Origin: Dryococelus australis
Lineage: Eukaryota > Arthropoda > Insecta > Phasmatodea > Phasmatidae
Length of the DNA stretch: 64,000 nucleotides
Direction: 5' to 3'
Assembly (NCBI GenBank): GCA_029891345.1
Contig: CM057009.1
Coordinates: 89,327,416-89,391,415 of the forward strand
Shown here: positions 54,319 through 64,000 of the stretch, piece after piece
Position numbering within the stretch: position 1 is the first letter of the stretch
Layout: each line of letters begins with the position of its first letter
The notes under the pieces: model-generated
Seen by the model: only the letters and a program-made list of their open reading frames with translations
Database searches by the model: none
What the model was told of the DNA's origin: nothing
Program-made: the position numbers and the translations under genes

Positions 54319-55015
54319 AGTAGGCGGCCGCCTTGAAGCGAAAGATCGGTTACGCCGATCACACGGATCATTTGTGAGGGCTGCCGGGACGAATGCATTG
54401 CAAAGGCGAACGCCTGCCGCCTTTTCTAATACATCGGCTGCCTTGTCGCGAGGAATTTATACCCTCCCCCCTTTTTCCACGCCCTTGAAGGCTTCCCCAA
54501 CCCACCAGGGAAAGCAGGGGGAAAAATTACGGGCCTGTCGCTCTGGGTTTGGCCTACCCTCTCCGGCCGGTTCGAGCTGTATCGTCGAGCATGCGCGCCA
54601 CGTAGCAGGAGGAGGCTCGTGGAATGGAACCGTGTACGTGAGAAGGGGTTGGCAGGTCTTCCACCACCTTGTCTCACCGAGTGTCATCTTGAGTAATGCG
54701 TCCCTCCGCAGCTTCCTGCCGACGTTATCCACACATCCCAAACTCCCCCACTTGACGCGGATATGTTACCGTCGTCGCTGCCATTGCTGTTGCGATTCAA
54801 GACGTCCGCCGCTGTCGGGGAAAAAAAATTACTTCTCAGATTACTGGTACGCGCGTAGCACGCCGGGCTGGATAACAGTGCCTTCGCCTTTGTTTCAGCG
54901 GCTAAAAAAGGTTTTACTCAGTTTTCATGCTCATAGGGCATCCATCTATATCGGTTCATTTCATCCTATATTTACGGAGCATATAGTAAATAATCAAATA
55001 CCATCACAAATATAA
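54260..55015 (+). CDS. 251-codon open frame in a GC-rich patch, unknown
   Basis: The longest open frame in the window. Its first ~20 codons lie in repeat B, so that start cannot be an original gene start. Codons 20-200 fall in a CpG-rich patch (54320-54900) with Arg/Ser/Pro-rich sequence and no domain I recognise; the last ~50 codons drift into AT-rich sequence. The minus strand is also open over 83-94 codons, as expected of high GC. It may be a promoter/5'-exon CpG patch of a host gene, a decayed GC-rich repeat, or chance. I would not call a product. Confidence 0.2.
   Translation: MELELQQGFRIVGSNRVRTTVGGRLEAKDRLRRSHGSFVRAAGTNALQRRTPAAFSNTSAALSRGIYTLPPFSTPLKASPTHQGKQGEKLRACRSGFGLPSPAGSSCIVEHARHVAGGGSWNGTVYVRRGWQVFHHLVSPSVILSNASLRSFLPTLSTHPKLPHLTRICYRRRCHCCCDSRRPPLSGKKNYFSDYWYARSTPGWITVPSPLFQRLKKVLLSFHAHRASIYIGSFHPIFTEHIVNNQIPSQI
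54320..54910. promoter_or_regulatory. GC/CpG-rich patch, possible promoter or exon remnant
   Basis: Local composition is far above the flanks, with many CpG dinucleotides (GGCGGCCGCC, CCGGCCGGTTCGAG, GAGCATGCGCGCC). Pyrimidine tract CTCCCCCCTTTTTCC near 54464. No TATA box or initiator can be assigned with confidence. Listed because it is the strongest composition anomaly outside the repeat block. Confidence 0.3.
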
Positions 55016-55148
55016 TTAAGTATGTAGGGTTAACGCATTACTAACCCTCCCTTCTTTTGCAAACAGATCCTTCCCTCACCCACGGAAAATCGTTTTACAT
55101 AACAGCAAATTCTTCGTGTCTTTCATTTCTCGAATACCATTTTTACTA

Positions 55149-55382
55149 TAGGCTATTCACTGTAAAGTGAGCACTTTTGAATGCCCTCTCATTGGAAATA
55201 ATAGTCAATGAATGTATTTTATTTTAGCCTCAGGCATTAAATTCCGTATTCGGCGGAATGTACACAATGCGTTTATTATTTACATATAAATATTTATTTA
55301 AAAGGCGGTTTACGGAAAAATAATGGCTGAAAGGAAAAAGTTACTAAGGCCTCATAAGTGCTCACTATACCGTGAACAGCCT
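55149..55382. mobile_element. MITE family A, short form (234 bp)
   Basis: Left end ATAGGCTATTCACTGTAAAG then TGAGCACTTTTGAATGCCC; right end GGCCTCATAAGTGCTCACTA then TACCGTGAACAGCCT. The interior shares a GGCGG-containing AT-rich segment with the 26.34 kb copy. No ORF. Confidence 0.9.
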
Positions 55383-55384
55383 GC

Positions 55385-56480
55385 ATCTGAGATTAAACCT
55401 CGCCTTGTTTTCTCGATGTGCTCTGTCAGTTAGAAAAAATTTCATTTAAATGATATTACTACTACCTGGGGTGTTATGATATCATATGCATAGAAATTTC
55501 ACCACAAAATAAAATTAACAGAGACCAAAACCGCAAAGCCATCATTTGTTCAAATTATTTTCTTGTTGTTTCTAAACGTACTGGTTTATGCCTTCAGTAT
55601 GTTAAGACGCGAGTTGTATACTTGTCGAAAGAAAGTAATGCATATTCCCATATGTTTTCCTTACGAGTATGCTGACATTTTTCATTCCTGAAATTCACAG
55701 CTGTTGATATATGATATCCGCGGAATTGTTACAAGGTTAATTCTAAGAAAGGGGCAACACGTAACGAGTTGAATTTTAAGCACTTCTACAAAACAAACAC
55801 AATGTCGTGTTAAATTTTAGCACCTTCATATACATCAGCAATTAACGATATGCCTAATGAATTTAAACATTAAAATAAATAAACATGTAATAGAAAGTCA
55901 TGCGTTACTGTCACGTTTCCCCAATAGTATGCAGAAGACGCCAATCTCTACGGTGAAAAATGCCACAACGTACTAGGAAATATTTCCTTTTCAAATATGT
56001 TAAAAATATTACAAAAATTGCTGTTTTAACTTTTACACCAAAGGCCGCACATCGAGAACCAAAAAAATAAGTCACAGCTGTCACAAATAAAGATAAAATG
56101 CAGTTTTAGAAAATTCATACTAATGAAACATATGAACAGACCGCATGTAACAGACTATTTTCAATCACACTCTTGAGATAGTAGTAGCCATAGCATACAG
56201 AACAACAATCATCGCCACCATCGATGTAATTTAGTTCAGTGTCAGTTTTGTACGTGAGAAGGATTTATTGGTTCACGAGATCAACGAGCTTCTTTTTAAT
56301 TTGTTTTCGGGAACTCTCTTTATCTTTTTTTTTTTTCATTCATAATACCTTTCATGTTCTGGCATGTTCAGAGCTGCTGCTGTTTGTTTCTTCCGACCGC
56401 TGATCTTAAGCACGCAAATTACTGGGATAGGTCTTATATCATCAAAATGACTTGTAACAGGCAATTTGTGAAATATACGT
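55385..56480. other. AT-rich spacer, nothing identified
   Basis: No open frame of note and no repeat recognised. Poly-T run near 56326. Confidence 0.4.
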
Positions 56481-56704
56481 AGTTGGTAGATAATTAGGCT
56501 TAACGTCTCATCGACAGCGAGGTCATTAGAGACGGTGCAAGTTACACAGGGAAAAAGGATTGTGTAAGGAATCGGCCATGGCCTTTACCTGGAGTGATTT
56601 CAGGGAACCTGGAAAACCGAAATCAGGATGACGGGACCGCGAATCGAACCCTGGTCCACCCGAATACGAGTCCAGTAAGTTACCACTGCGCCACCTCGCT
56701 CGGT
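56480..56704 (-). mobile_element. tRNA-derived SINE, orthopteroid type
   Basis: On the minus strand from 56704: CCGAGCGAGGTGGCGCAGTG (tRNA-like head and A box), then GGTTCGATTCGC (B box), followed by a body with CATCCTGATTTCGGTTTTCC and CACTCCAGGTAAAGGCCATG. The tail includes GTCTCTAATGACCTCG and ACGTTAAGCC. This head/body combination is the SINE type I associate with orthopteroid and other polyneopteran insects (from memory). It differs from family S and from the 24.3-24.5 kb SINE. Confidence 0.85.
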
Positions 56705-58380
56705 AAATTTACATACAAATTTCGATGACACATACATGGGAACATTATTTTATCTCGAGTTCTAATAGTCGTAGGTAATATGAATCGGATTTCTATGTAC
56801 TCCACATAATGTTATGAGATGATAGGAGGTAATTTAAGTGATCATATGTAAACAAATTTCGATGTTGCAATTTCAAGTAGGGAAAAGTATAAAAGGGGTG
56901 AACCGTGACTACTAGAGTGTCTTCGTGCCGAATTAGGAGAATGGCAAGGCAAACCCTTTCTCACTGCAGGAGCCGAGGCAAAGTTTCTCCACTCTAGGGT
57001 AGAGAAACGAGCTAACCACGCCTCCAGTGGCCACGAGGCGGAAGCCCTCCTAGTGACAATTAACAATGAAATTAGGTAATATTAATGTTAGAAATATGTA
57101 ACTTCATATATTAAGGTTATTAAACGTCAAAGTAAAACTATGTAAGTCTCATGAAAATCGAATAAACTGATCGTGCGTAATCACAAGAGAGCGTTTAGTT
57201 TAGATGCTAAGTTACACGCGATTGGCAATTTTGACATCCCTTCTGCTTTTGGTTGGTGGGAATCGAAGGGAGACCGGCTATGAGATGTTGAAAATTGTCT
57301 ATATAACGAAATGGCGATATTATATCGATGATACCTCGATATAAATCTTCGATATATTAAAAATATAATCTATTAAAATAAATATATTTTTCCAAGTACC
57401 GAGAATTATATAATAAGCGTTGTTTTCAATACAAAAATGGGAATTTAATCATTACAATGTTTACTTTGACCACTTTCAATAGAACAGGCGCCATGTCATT
57501 CTAGAATGCCTCGTATCCTCATTGCGTAATATTCAAAGGACTTATACACTTGTCAAGTCTTTTAATACATAAAATATCGAATTTCAATGTAGCAAAAATC
57601 TGTATTTTTCTTTCGATATATCATTTTGTAAAATGTTACCATAATAAATAACCAATGTGGAGAATATCGATATTTTTCTCCGACATCAACATCCATATAA
57701 AGACCAACACGGGAACTCGTGGGGGCGGATAGCCGAGGTCAGACAACAGCTTGATGGCGGCACCGTTCCTCGTGAACTGGACTATTCGATAGAGCATTGG
57801 AGTAGCCTATATGCAATAGCCGTTATCTCCATGTCAACTAAATTCTGGGAAATCGAAACAAATGAATAGGAAACGATGCAAATATCACACAACTGTAAAT
57901 ATAATTGTAATAAATCGAAAAAAAAAAAAGTTCCTGCATTACCAAAGCTCTATAATATAGTATAAATTGATACGTTTTTATTTAAGAAATCAATTATATA
58001 CATAAAAGGTTTTGCATCTGAAACACAAAATAACAGCTTTTGTAAATGTAATGTCAGCCATGTGCAATTTATTTACAGTTGCAAAATATGTATATCCAAT
58101 GTGAGGTAAATAAACAGAGAATGTACAGGTTCTGTTGAGTCACACAATGCATTGGAAATAAAACAAATTATTAATACAAGTATACAACATACCACCAATA
58201 TATATACCAAATAGGTATATACATTTATAGTAACACCGAATCTGAAGATATATACATATACACACACATGCGTATCTTCATATTCTGTGTTACCAAATAG
58301 GTCCAGTTTGACAAAATAACACGCACGTAGTTTAAATTATACAGTATAATGTAATATAACATCTAATAACAGTATTATTA
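56705..58380. other. Spacer with two small GC-richer patches
   Basis: 56885-57060 is balanced in composition with a 74-codon minus frame (56842-57066), and 57700-57800 contains GGGGGCGGATAGCCGAGGTC. Neither resolves into a known repeat or gene by eye. A cluster of ATCGATATA-type palindromes occurs at 57305-57360. The rest is AT-rich. Confidence 0.4.
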
Positions 58381-58382
58381 TA

Positions 58383-60282
58383 TTAACTGTATAGTAACAT
58401 CATATAATACAAAACATCACTCGGGAAAGTGGTTTGTTTCCAATTAATTGAACAGTCAGCATCTGCCATACATACTTTGCATATTTCTGTACCCTCGTCG
58501 TACAACTCAAAATCATCCATCTCTTCATCATTATCATTCCTTGCTGTGGCTATAACATTAGCTGCAGTCTGCTGTTGAAACACTTGAGAATAAAATGAGA
58601 GCTTGGTGTTTTCTTCCCACTTCTCTCCAAAACGAAGTGTCAACAATGTACGCACATAATTGATTTAAGCATCCTTCATTCTCACCCCTCTCACTACGTC
58701 TGGGATCTTGAAATTCCTAAATGTTTACCCCATTTTAGAAATAGTTTTGGGTTCACAACTTTCAAAGTTATAAAAGGGCTCTCCTTGAACCAAAATGCTT
58801 TTCCCAGATTTGCTTATAGTCAGCACAATATTATTCGTTTTCTAAAACTGGAAGTACCAATTTCCAGTTGGTTTAAAAATTTCCTGAGAATATAACTTCC
58901 AGTCACTGACTGCACAATCTTTTCCAAGATTAGTTACAGTACCAAACTTGTTAAAAACCTGGAGATACTTTTCAGGGTTATCCACAATACTTTTATGTCT
59001 GAAGTATCATTCCCAATTTCCAAATACCCTTTCAGAGGGTATATATGAATGACCGACAATTGGAAACAGGAGGACTATGTCTTTCAAATGTTTAGGTGCT
59101 TCAAAAAGCATCCAATGTGAGAGCATTTTTGCGACCGTAGCCATCAGAAAAGAGCCTGATTGTGGTGACCTCATCAAGATTGTTTGTTTTGGCAGAATTA
59201 AGTTATTCTGACAGTCATAAGTGGGGACCAACTCACTGTCAGATCCCTCCCGGAGCTTTCGATAGAAAGTATTTGCCCTTTTTTTGTGTGCCAACTTTCA
59301 TCATTGATTTTGTTCTCGAGACTCATTCAAGTGGAACATTTATCCCATTATCGGTATATGGGGCATCAAAGCTGACATTGAATTTTTCATTAAAAATAGT
59401 TCGAAAAAACTCATATTAAACTTGCAAATTTTCTACAATATGTTTCTCAGGGTATATTTCCCACATTTTCTTCACATTTAACTGACTGCTTAAGTTCTTA
59501 TGCAGCGTACTTCCCCCTCTGCAATAATGAGACTGTATAGGCTGAAATGTTTTTACGAATATTTAGTGTCGTCCTTTTAAATTCATAGTTTTCTACTTGG
59601 CGGACTCCTCCACGAGTTTCAGGTGGAGTGACACCAAGTTGAGTGTATTTTTTACACAGTCTTTGGACACGATCACAGCTCTCATTTAGAACAACTAAGA
59701 ATGTTTTTATACACACTTGTACATGTTCAGTAATGCCTTGTCTTTGCCTCTGTAATGAATAATGTGTACTTACTTGTCGTCTTGATTGACCTTCTGGTAA
59801 ACGACTTCTTTTGGCAGATGAGACTGCCACATGTTGGAGGATGTAATTTATCTTTGATTCAGTGTCTGCATTTGCATAGTATTTTTGATGGATTCTTCGT
59901 ACATCCTGAATTGACAGCTGATGACACTGAAAGATGCCCTTAGTTCCATGTCCACAGGGAGGCATAACTGTAGATCCTTTTGGGCGATGTCTGGAACAAA
60001 ACCAAACCCATTGTTCTGCTGAATTATATACAATACCAGTAATTATTAATTTGCATTGTCTATATTTGGCATAAAATAAATTTTCCAACTTACCATTGGG
60101 CAAAATATTGTGATAGTGAATATTAAGCTGTAATAATATCATCTCCTCTCTTACCATGCTTTATTTGCAACATTTCGTTTTCAGGATTCAGGACTCCTTT
60201 ATCGTTTCCTTGATTTCTGTACTGGAGTCTCTGCTACAGTGTTAGCAGGAGAATCATTTACATGATGTTCTTCTCCATCCAT
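58383..60282 (-). pseudogene. Multi-copy arthropod transposase-like gene, copy 2 (broken)
   Basis: Starts with ATG at 60282 (MDGEEHHVNDSP), then a basic KSRKR/KRNVANKAW block containing stops. The 219-codon open part (59498-60157) has PPCGHGTKGIFQCHQL, RRIHQKYY.NAD.ESKINYIL, KRSRLPEG, VCIKTFLVVLNES and GVTPPETRGGVR. Next come FRTIFNEKFNVSFDAP (about 59370), MAHKKRANTFYRKL (59294), YDCQNNLILPK (an acidic D.Q block), VGHSYIPSERVFGNWE (59020) and a C-terminal FGEKW piece to 58383. The block order equals that of 30.6-32.0 kb. Frameshifts near 59500, 59300 and 59000-58660 kill it. No TIRs identified. Superfamily uncertain. Confidence 0.75.
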
Positions 60283-61003
60283 TATTACTATTTAGCAGCA
60301 TGTACTAAAAATACAAACCAGTAAAATAGCTACTCGCATCACACCTACTCAGGTTACATTAATATTTTGGCTCCAAATGTTCAGTTGGACAGCGGTTTCA
60401 TAGAATATTCTTAGTTATTACCAACATAACTGTGATAGCCAACACACTCACATGAAAAATAATTTCATACGCAATTTAATTTGTATGTAAACTTAAAGCA
60501 CCTTCACAATAATCGGTTATAACTGGTATTGCAAATGGAAACACGCTGTGGCTGCCATGGTGGTCATGGATACAGCGGCTATTGGCATTGAAAATAACAG
60601 TCGTGTTTTTAACAGGTTTTGTATATGTTGACACATAACAGGTTTTGCAACTGTCCTCACTTTTCTCTTTAATATGTGACTGGGTTAAAACAGTGCTTGC
60701 CGCTCGTTCTTTACATCAATTGGACGCCTGTGAAAAGAGGAATCCAAAAATACCATAACATAATTTTGAATATTTTTGGATTTAGTGGGTTTTGCATATG
60801 GGCTACTCTTTGGAAGAACAATTCAGCATTTTGCATGGTTGTAGTTATTATGTAGGCCCGGAATTTCTATCTAGTCAGCATTGATAACTACGCGAGAAGG
60901 TGTAGAATTAATGATCGGGTGTGGCTACACGACACTGGGCGAAACTTGCTGCCGAATCCGTGAGGTTATTCCCTATGAAAAATAAATTGAAACATTCTAT
61001 CTA
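60283..61003. other. Upstream flank of transposase copy 2
   Basis: Contains two direct repeats of AACAGGTTTTG (60616 and 60647) and TTTTGGATTTAGTGGGTTTT near 60775. This may include the element's terminal region, but no inverted partner was found left of 58383. Confidence 0.35.
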
Positions 61004-61371
61004 AAGGTTGTTCACAATAAAGTGAGCACTTTTTAAATAAACCTTATAAGAATGTCATTGCCCCTCCCTGCATATATTTTTACGTTCGCACTGAGTGACT
61101 TGCGCTCGGTAAAGTTGGTAACGATGGATGGAATGATGTTTCATATTTAACGTCGAATAAAAAGTGTTACGTAACAATTTGTGATACTTGAAATCATGTC
61201 TTTCGCTTTATTTTTTTTTCACGCCTCAATGTGTAAAACTTAGTATGTTTATAAAAGGTTTACTTTGCTAATAATTTCACAGTTTCACTTGACCGACGCA
61301 TGAATAAAGTGACGAGGTCCATGGTAGTGTTTATTGGGCTTTCAAAAGTGCTCATTACACCGTGAGCAGCA
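61004..61371. mobile_element. MITE family A, long form (368 bp)
   Basis: Left end GGTTGTTCACAATAAAGTGA; right end GGGCTTTCAAAAGTGCTCAT then TACACCGTGAGCAGC. The interior matches the 49.93 kb copy closely (ACGTTCGCACTGAGTGACTT, AACGATGGATGG, ACGTCGAATAAAAAGTGTTA, CATGAATAAAGTGACGAGG) with a deletion of ~50 bp in the second half. Confidence 0.9.
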
Positions 61372-63300
61372 TATTTAATGAACATTAAAGAAGTTATGAG
61401 TCCTTGAAAATTGAGTATGCGCCAAACATTACCTACATTCTTTCTCCACTTTTTAAAGATTAGACCCTTATGATGTTCTTAAAAATAATTCGGATGACAT
61501 TTGTGCCATTTCCCCTATTTTATATCGGCTATGTTAATAGCCAAACGAACTTCTCTACTCCAACTTTTCATAAGATTACCACCATGAACTGCCTTTGAAC
61601 AATCACAGAAAAAAAAAAAACAGAAATTATAAAGAATATATGGGCTGTCCACATAATCACGGTATTTGCCAGTTTTCGCACAAAATTATACACTCGTAAT
61701 GCTGCAGAATGTAGAGCGAGTGAATTAACAAAAGTAACCAAAGTTATGGGCTTTAACTTTGAACAGTCATTTTTGTTGTTTTTGAGTGTATAATGTGTCA
61801 GAGAGGCAGTCTTCTCCTCTGGCGTAAATAAGCATGGGCAAACAACCTCGATACGATAGAACCGGTGTTAAGTGCATCCGGATGCCTTGCCCAAGAGACA
61901 TAACCATTTTACCGGCCAGCACGAAGAGTGCATGGGATGATATGAGATAGAGTGGAGCAGCAGTTGAATGAAGGCTGGGGGTGGCTAAATGTGGGCACGA
62001 ATATAAAACGCTGCACTTCGAAAGAGCCCACCACACGTTCCACACAAGAGTACGCATTCTAAATATTCAATCTCTCCGGGGACAGAGGCCGAACCTGGAA
62101 CCACAAGAGTGGACGATTTGTGAGTGACCACTGAAGCGAAGCGAGTCTGGTCCATTTGATGTACGCTGTTTTTATTGTTTACTGCGGCAACTCAGACTAA
62201 TAGCGGATAATATCTGGAAAATGTATTATTGTTCGCATGGATACAATTGAATAAGTTCAAGTCACGTACTTGTTTAGCGCGCGCAACTTTTGCCATTGAC
62301 ACACCTACAAGCACACAAAACATTTTTTTCAAACATATTAATACAGAATTTTATCATATACCGAGACGTAATATTTTTAATATGCTTTAATATTAGCAAA
62401 AAAATATATATAAAACATTGGATGACTAAAATTTCTCTTCTATATTTCTTACTGAACTTATGCATGAATCAACACAAATGTACTTTCAATAACACATGCT
62501 GGCACATATGTAAAAATTGTATTGTTTATGCTAGACTGTATGAATATAATTCAGTGCAAGGAGTAACTATTAAATTGCACATTGCATTTATACAAGTTGG
62601 TTTTATTTTTTACCATGGTGCATATTAATTTATTTCGCAAAAAATTTAAGATATGATGATGAATTATACAAAAAATGACAATACAGTGAAAGAGGTAGGC
62701 GTTGTTTGTATTTAGTGCTGTTATTTCTATACTACGGGGTCCACAGGGCCGTTACTTGGAACACGGGCCGCATCTTCAGTTTTACATCCATACATATTAC
62801 AGTTCAAATCTTTTCAGATGGTTGCTTCCAAGTTTAAGAGTCAAGATTCATCTCAAGTGATGTTAAGCCCTACATACCTAGATAGAAAAGTAGCAATTTA
62901 TAGAAGAACCAACATGAATAGGAAGCTAGAAGAAAAATAATTCGAACTGGTAGCTTTATAAACTTTTAGCTAGATAGACGTATTATATATTATTTTACGG
63001 GAAGTGACCAAGGTCGTCTGTGCTCCAGCTAAACTTGAGAATTTCATCTCTCAGTAAAATAATTCACGCTCCAATTCTTTTTATAACTTCCACCAATAGT
63101 TTCTCCTTACATGTATGCCATTCCTCAATATTTTCGGCAATATTCTTTCTATGTAACTTACGTGACTAAGAGCTGTAGTGCCCTATTTTTTATTCCAGAA
63201 TACCAACTTCTCACACAAATTACTAAACATCTCTCGTCAAACTATTCTACAATCAATCCACTCTCAACATTTAAATTATGATTTATTATTAGTGTAAACG
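61372..63300. other. 1.9 kb without recognisable gene
   Basis: 61640-62060 has a minus-strand 96-codon frame (61767-62057) and the phrase GGGCTGTCCACATAATCACG at 61642, which looks like a transposon end. No partner was found. The rest is AT-rich with small frames (62290-62628) of no recognisable family. Confidence 0.4.
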
Positions 63301-63419
63301 GTTACTGAGGCCTCGTATTTAATGCTGAGTGCAACTTCTGAAAATTAATAATGAACGATTGTATATTTATTCTCTCACTTTTCGTCAAACTCGTGAACAG
63401 CGGAACAAGAGATGCCAGT

Positions 63420-63700
63420 AAAGTAGCTTGTAGAACACTTTTTGCCCTGCTGAAAGCTGTGATATGACACGCCATGGGCTCCACAAGGCATCGGAAGCTT
63501 TCGAGAGCCTTACTAATACACGAGATCTGCACAACCTCCCACAATGCATGGAGATCGGCCGGAGCAGGACCCACGGCGCACGCATCCCTCTCGAAAGCTT
63601 CCCAGACGTGTTCGCTAGAACTTATTTCGGATGATTTTTGGTGACAGGAAACCAGCCTCACGTCAACCACTCGGGTCACCAATTGGAAGCGGTGAGCCAT
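63420..63700 (-). pseudogene. Tc1-like transposase C-terminal fragment
   Basis: The minus-strand frame (ATG at 63700, open to 63302) contains SSEHVWEAFERDACAV, APADLHALWEVVQ and CLVEPMACHITAF. Order and spacing match the end of Tc1-like transposases: the SPDLNPIEH.WD..GR block with the third acidic residue, a PP..L..LW..VQ.EW segment, then L..SM.RRC.AVI..RG. The SPDLNP core is degraded to SSEISS. No upstream catalytic part was found in the remaining sequence. Dead fragment. Confidence 0.65.
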
Positions 63701-64000
63701 TTTATCCTCTAGCTGTAAGTACAGGTTACTTATTTTTCTAAACTACCTTATTCTAAGTATTACGTGAAGTTAAGGCCTGAAGGTAGGGCGGGATTTTATT
63801 GCGTCTCACGGCTAACCCCTTACGCCTACTAGAAAGGAAAATCATGCAAGGAGACATGCATCGCGGCAAAGAGGGATTGGGCAGCCACGGCCTGCACTTG
63901 GAGCCATGACTACCTCCCTAAGTGTACTCAGAGCTAGTCTCAACTATGAAGAGCAAGGTAAAAACCTTCAAGAGAGACGTAAAAACCCTTGCGACAGAAA
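63701..64000. other. Balanced-composition sequence at the window edge
   Basis: Contains ACGGCTAACCCCTTACGCCT and GGCAGCCACGGCCTGCACTT, GC-richer than average. It looks like part of a repeat or an element running past the window end, but no family can be named. Confidence 0.3.

Overview
This is a eukaryotic, AT-rich, intron/intergenic-type window, almost certainly from an arthropod and probably an insect. The evidence is the insect-type transposon remnants (a mariner-like element with FQQ.GATAHTA/PPR.PD/CDSFLWG motifs, Tc1, PIF/Harbinger), tRNA-derived SINEs of the orthopteroid/polyneopteran kind, and CA/TA and CT/GA microsatellites. I cannot name the species; a large-genome polyneopteran is a low-confidence guess. 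I see no intact host protein-coding gene, no rRNA, no functional tRNA and no CRISPR or bacterial operon. Nearly everything that can be named is mobile-element debris or tandem repeat.

Left part (1-9.3 kb): anonymous AT-rich DNA, a 22-bp minisatellite (2.63-2.83 kb), a decayed ~85-bp tandem repeat (3.6-3.95 kb), two copies of one tRNA-derived SINE family (3.95-4.21 kb minus; 9.08-9.30 kb plus; a third copy lies at 16.50-16.76 kb with a target-site duplication), and a near-perfect hairpin MITE (4.69-4.88 kb). Next, 9.3-14.06 kb is a very AT-rich, heavily broken dsDNA-virus-like element (Polinton/adintovirus-like by inference). It has a capsid-like pseudogene on the plus strand, and a phospholipase-A2-like domain, a small hydrophobic/basic core-like protein and other unknown ORFs on the minus strand.

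Middle (14-33.4 kb): a short array of a ~120-bp satellite in reverse orientation (14.4-15.1 kb), a TIR element beside a divergent PIF/Harbinger DDE + Myb gene pair (19.4-20.6 kb), a ~1.7-kb inverted-repeat element with a MITE nested in its right arm (21.1-22.9 kb), MITE copies, a complete-ended but dead mariner-like element interrupted by ~1.5 kb of foreign DNA (27.78-30.24 kb), and a decayed copy of a multi-copy arthropod transposase family (30.6-32.0 kb, minus). A second copy of that family sits at 58.4-60.3 kb.

Repeat block (33.4-46.5 kb): the most unusual part. Short repeats lead into 14 units of the ~119-bp satellite (34.27-35.89 kb), then into a ~9.9-kb imperfect palindrome centred near 41.46 kb. 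Each ~4.9-kb arm is itself built of tandem sub-repeats: GA/CT tracts, tRNA T-arm-like units, and several modules of a Cys/His zinc-finger-like ORF that read toward the centre. The architecture is that of a Foldback-type element carrying a tandemly amplified zinc-finger-like coding module.

Right part (46.5-64 kb): mostly anonymous sequence with a CA/TA microsatellite, four more copies of the MITE family (TIR core GTTCACGGTAAAGTGAGCAC), a GC-rich patch with a 251-codon open frame at 54.26-55.0 kb, an orthopteroid-type SINE (56.5-56.7 kb), the second transposase remnant and a Tc1-like transposase C-terminus (63.4-63.7 kb).
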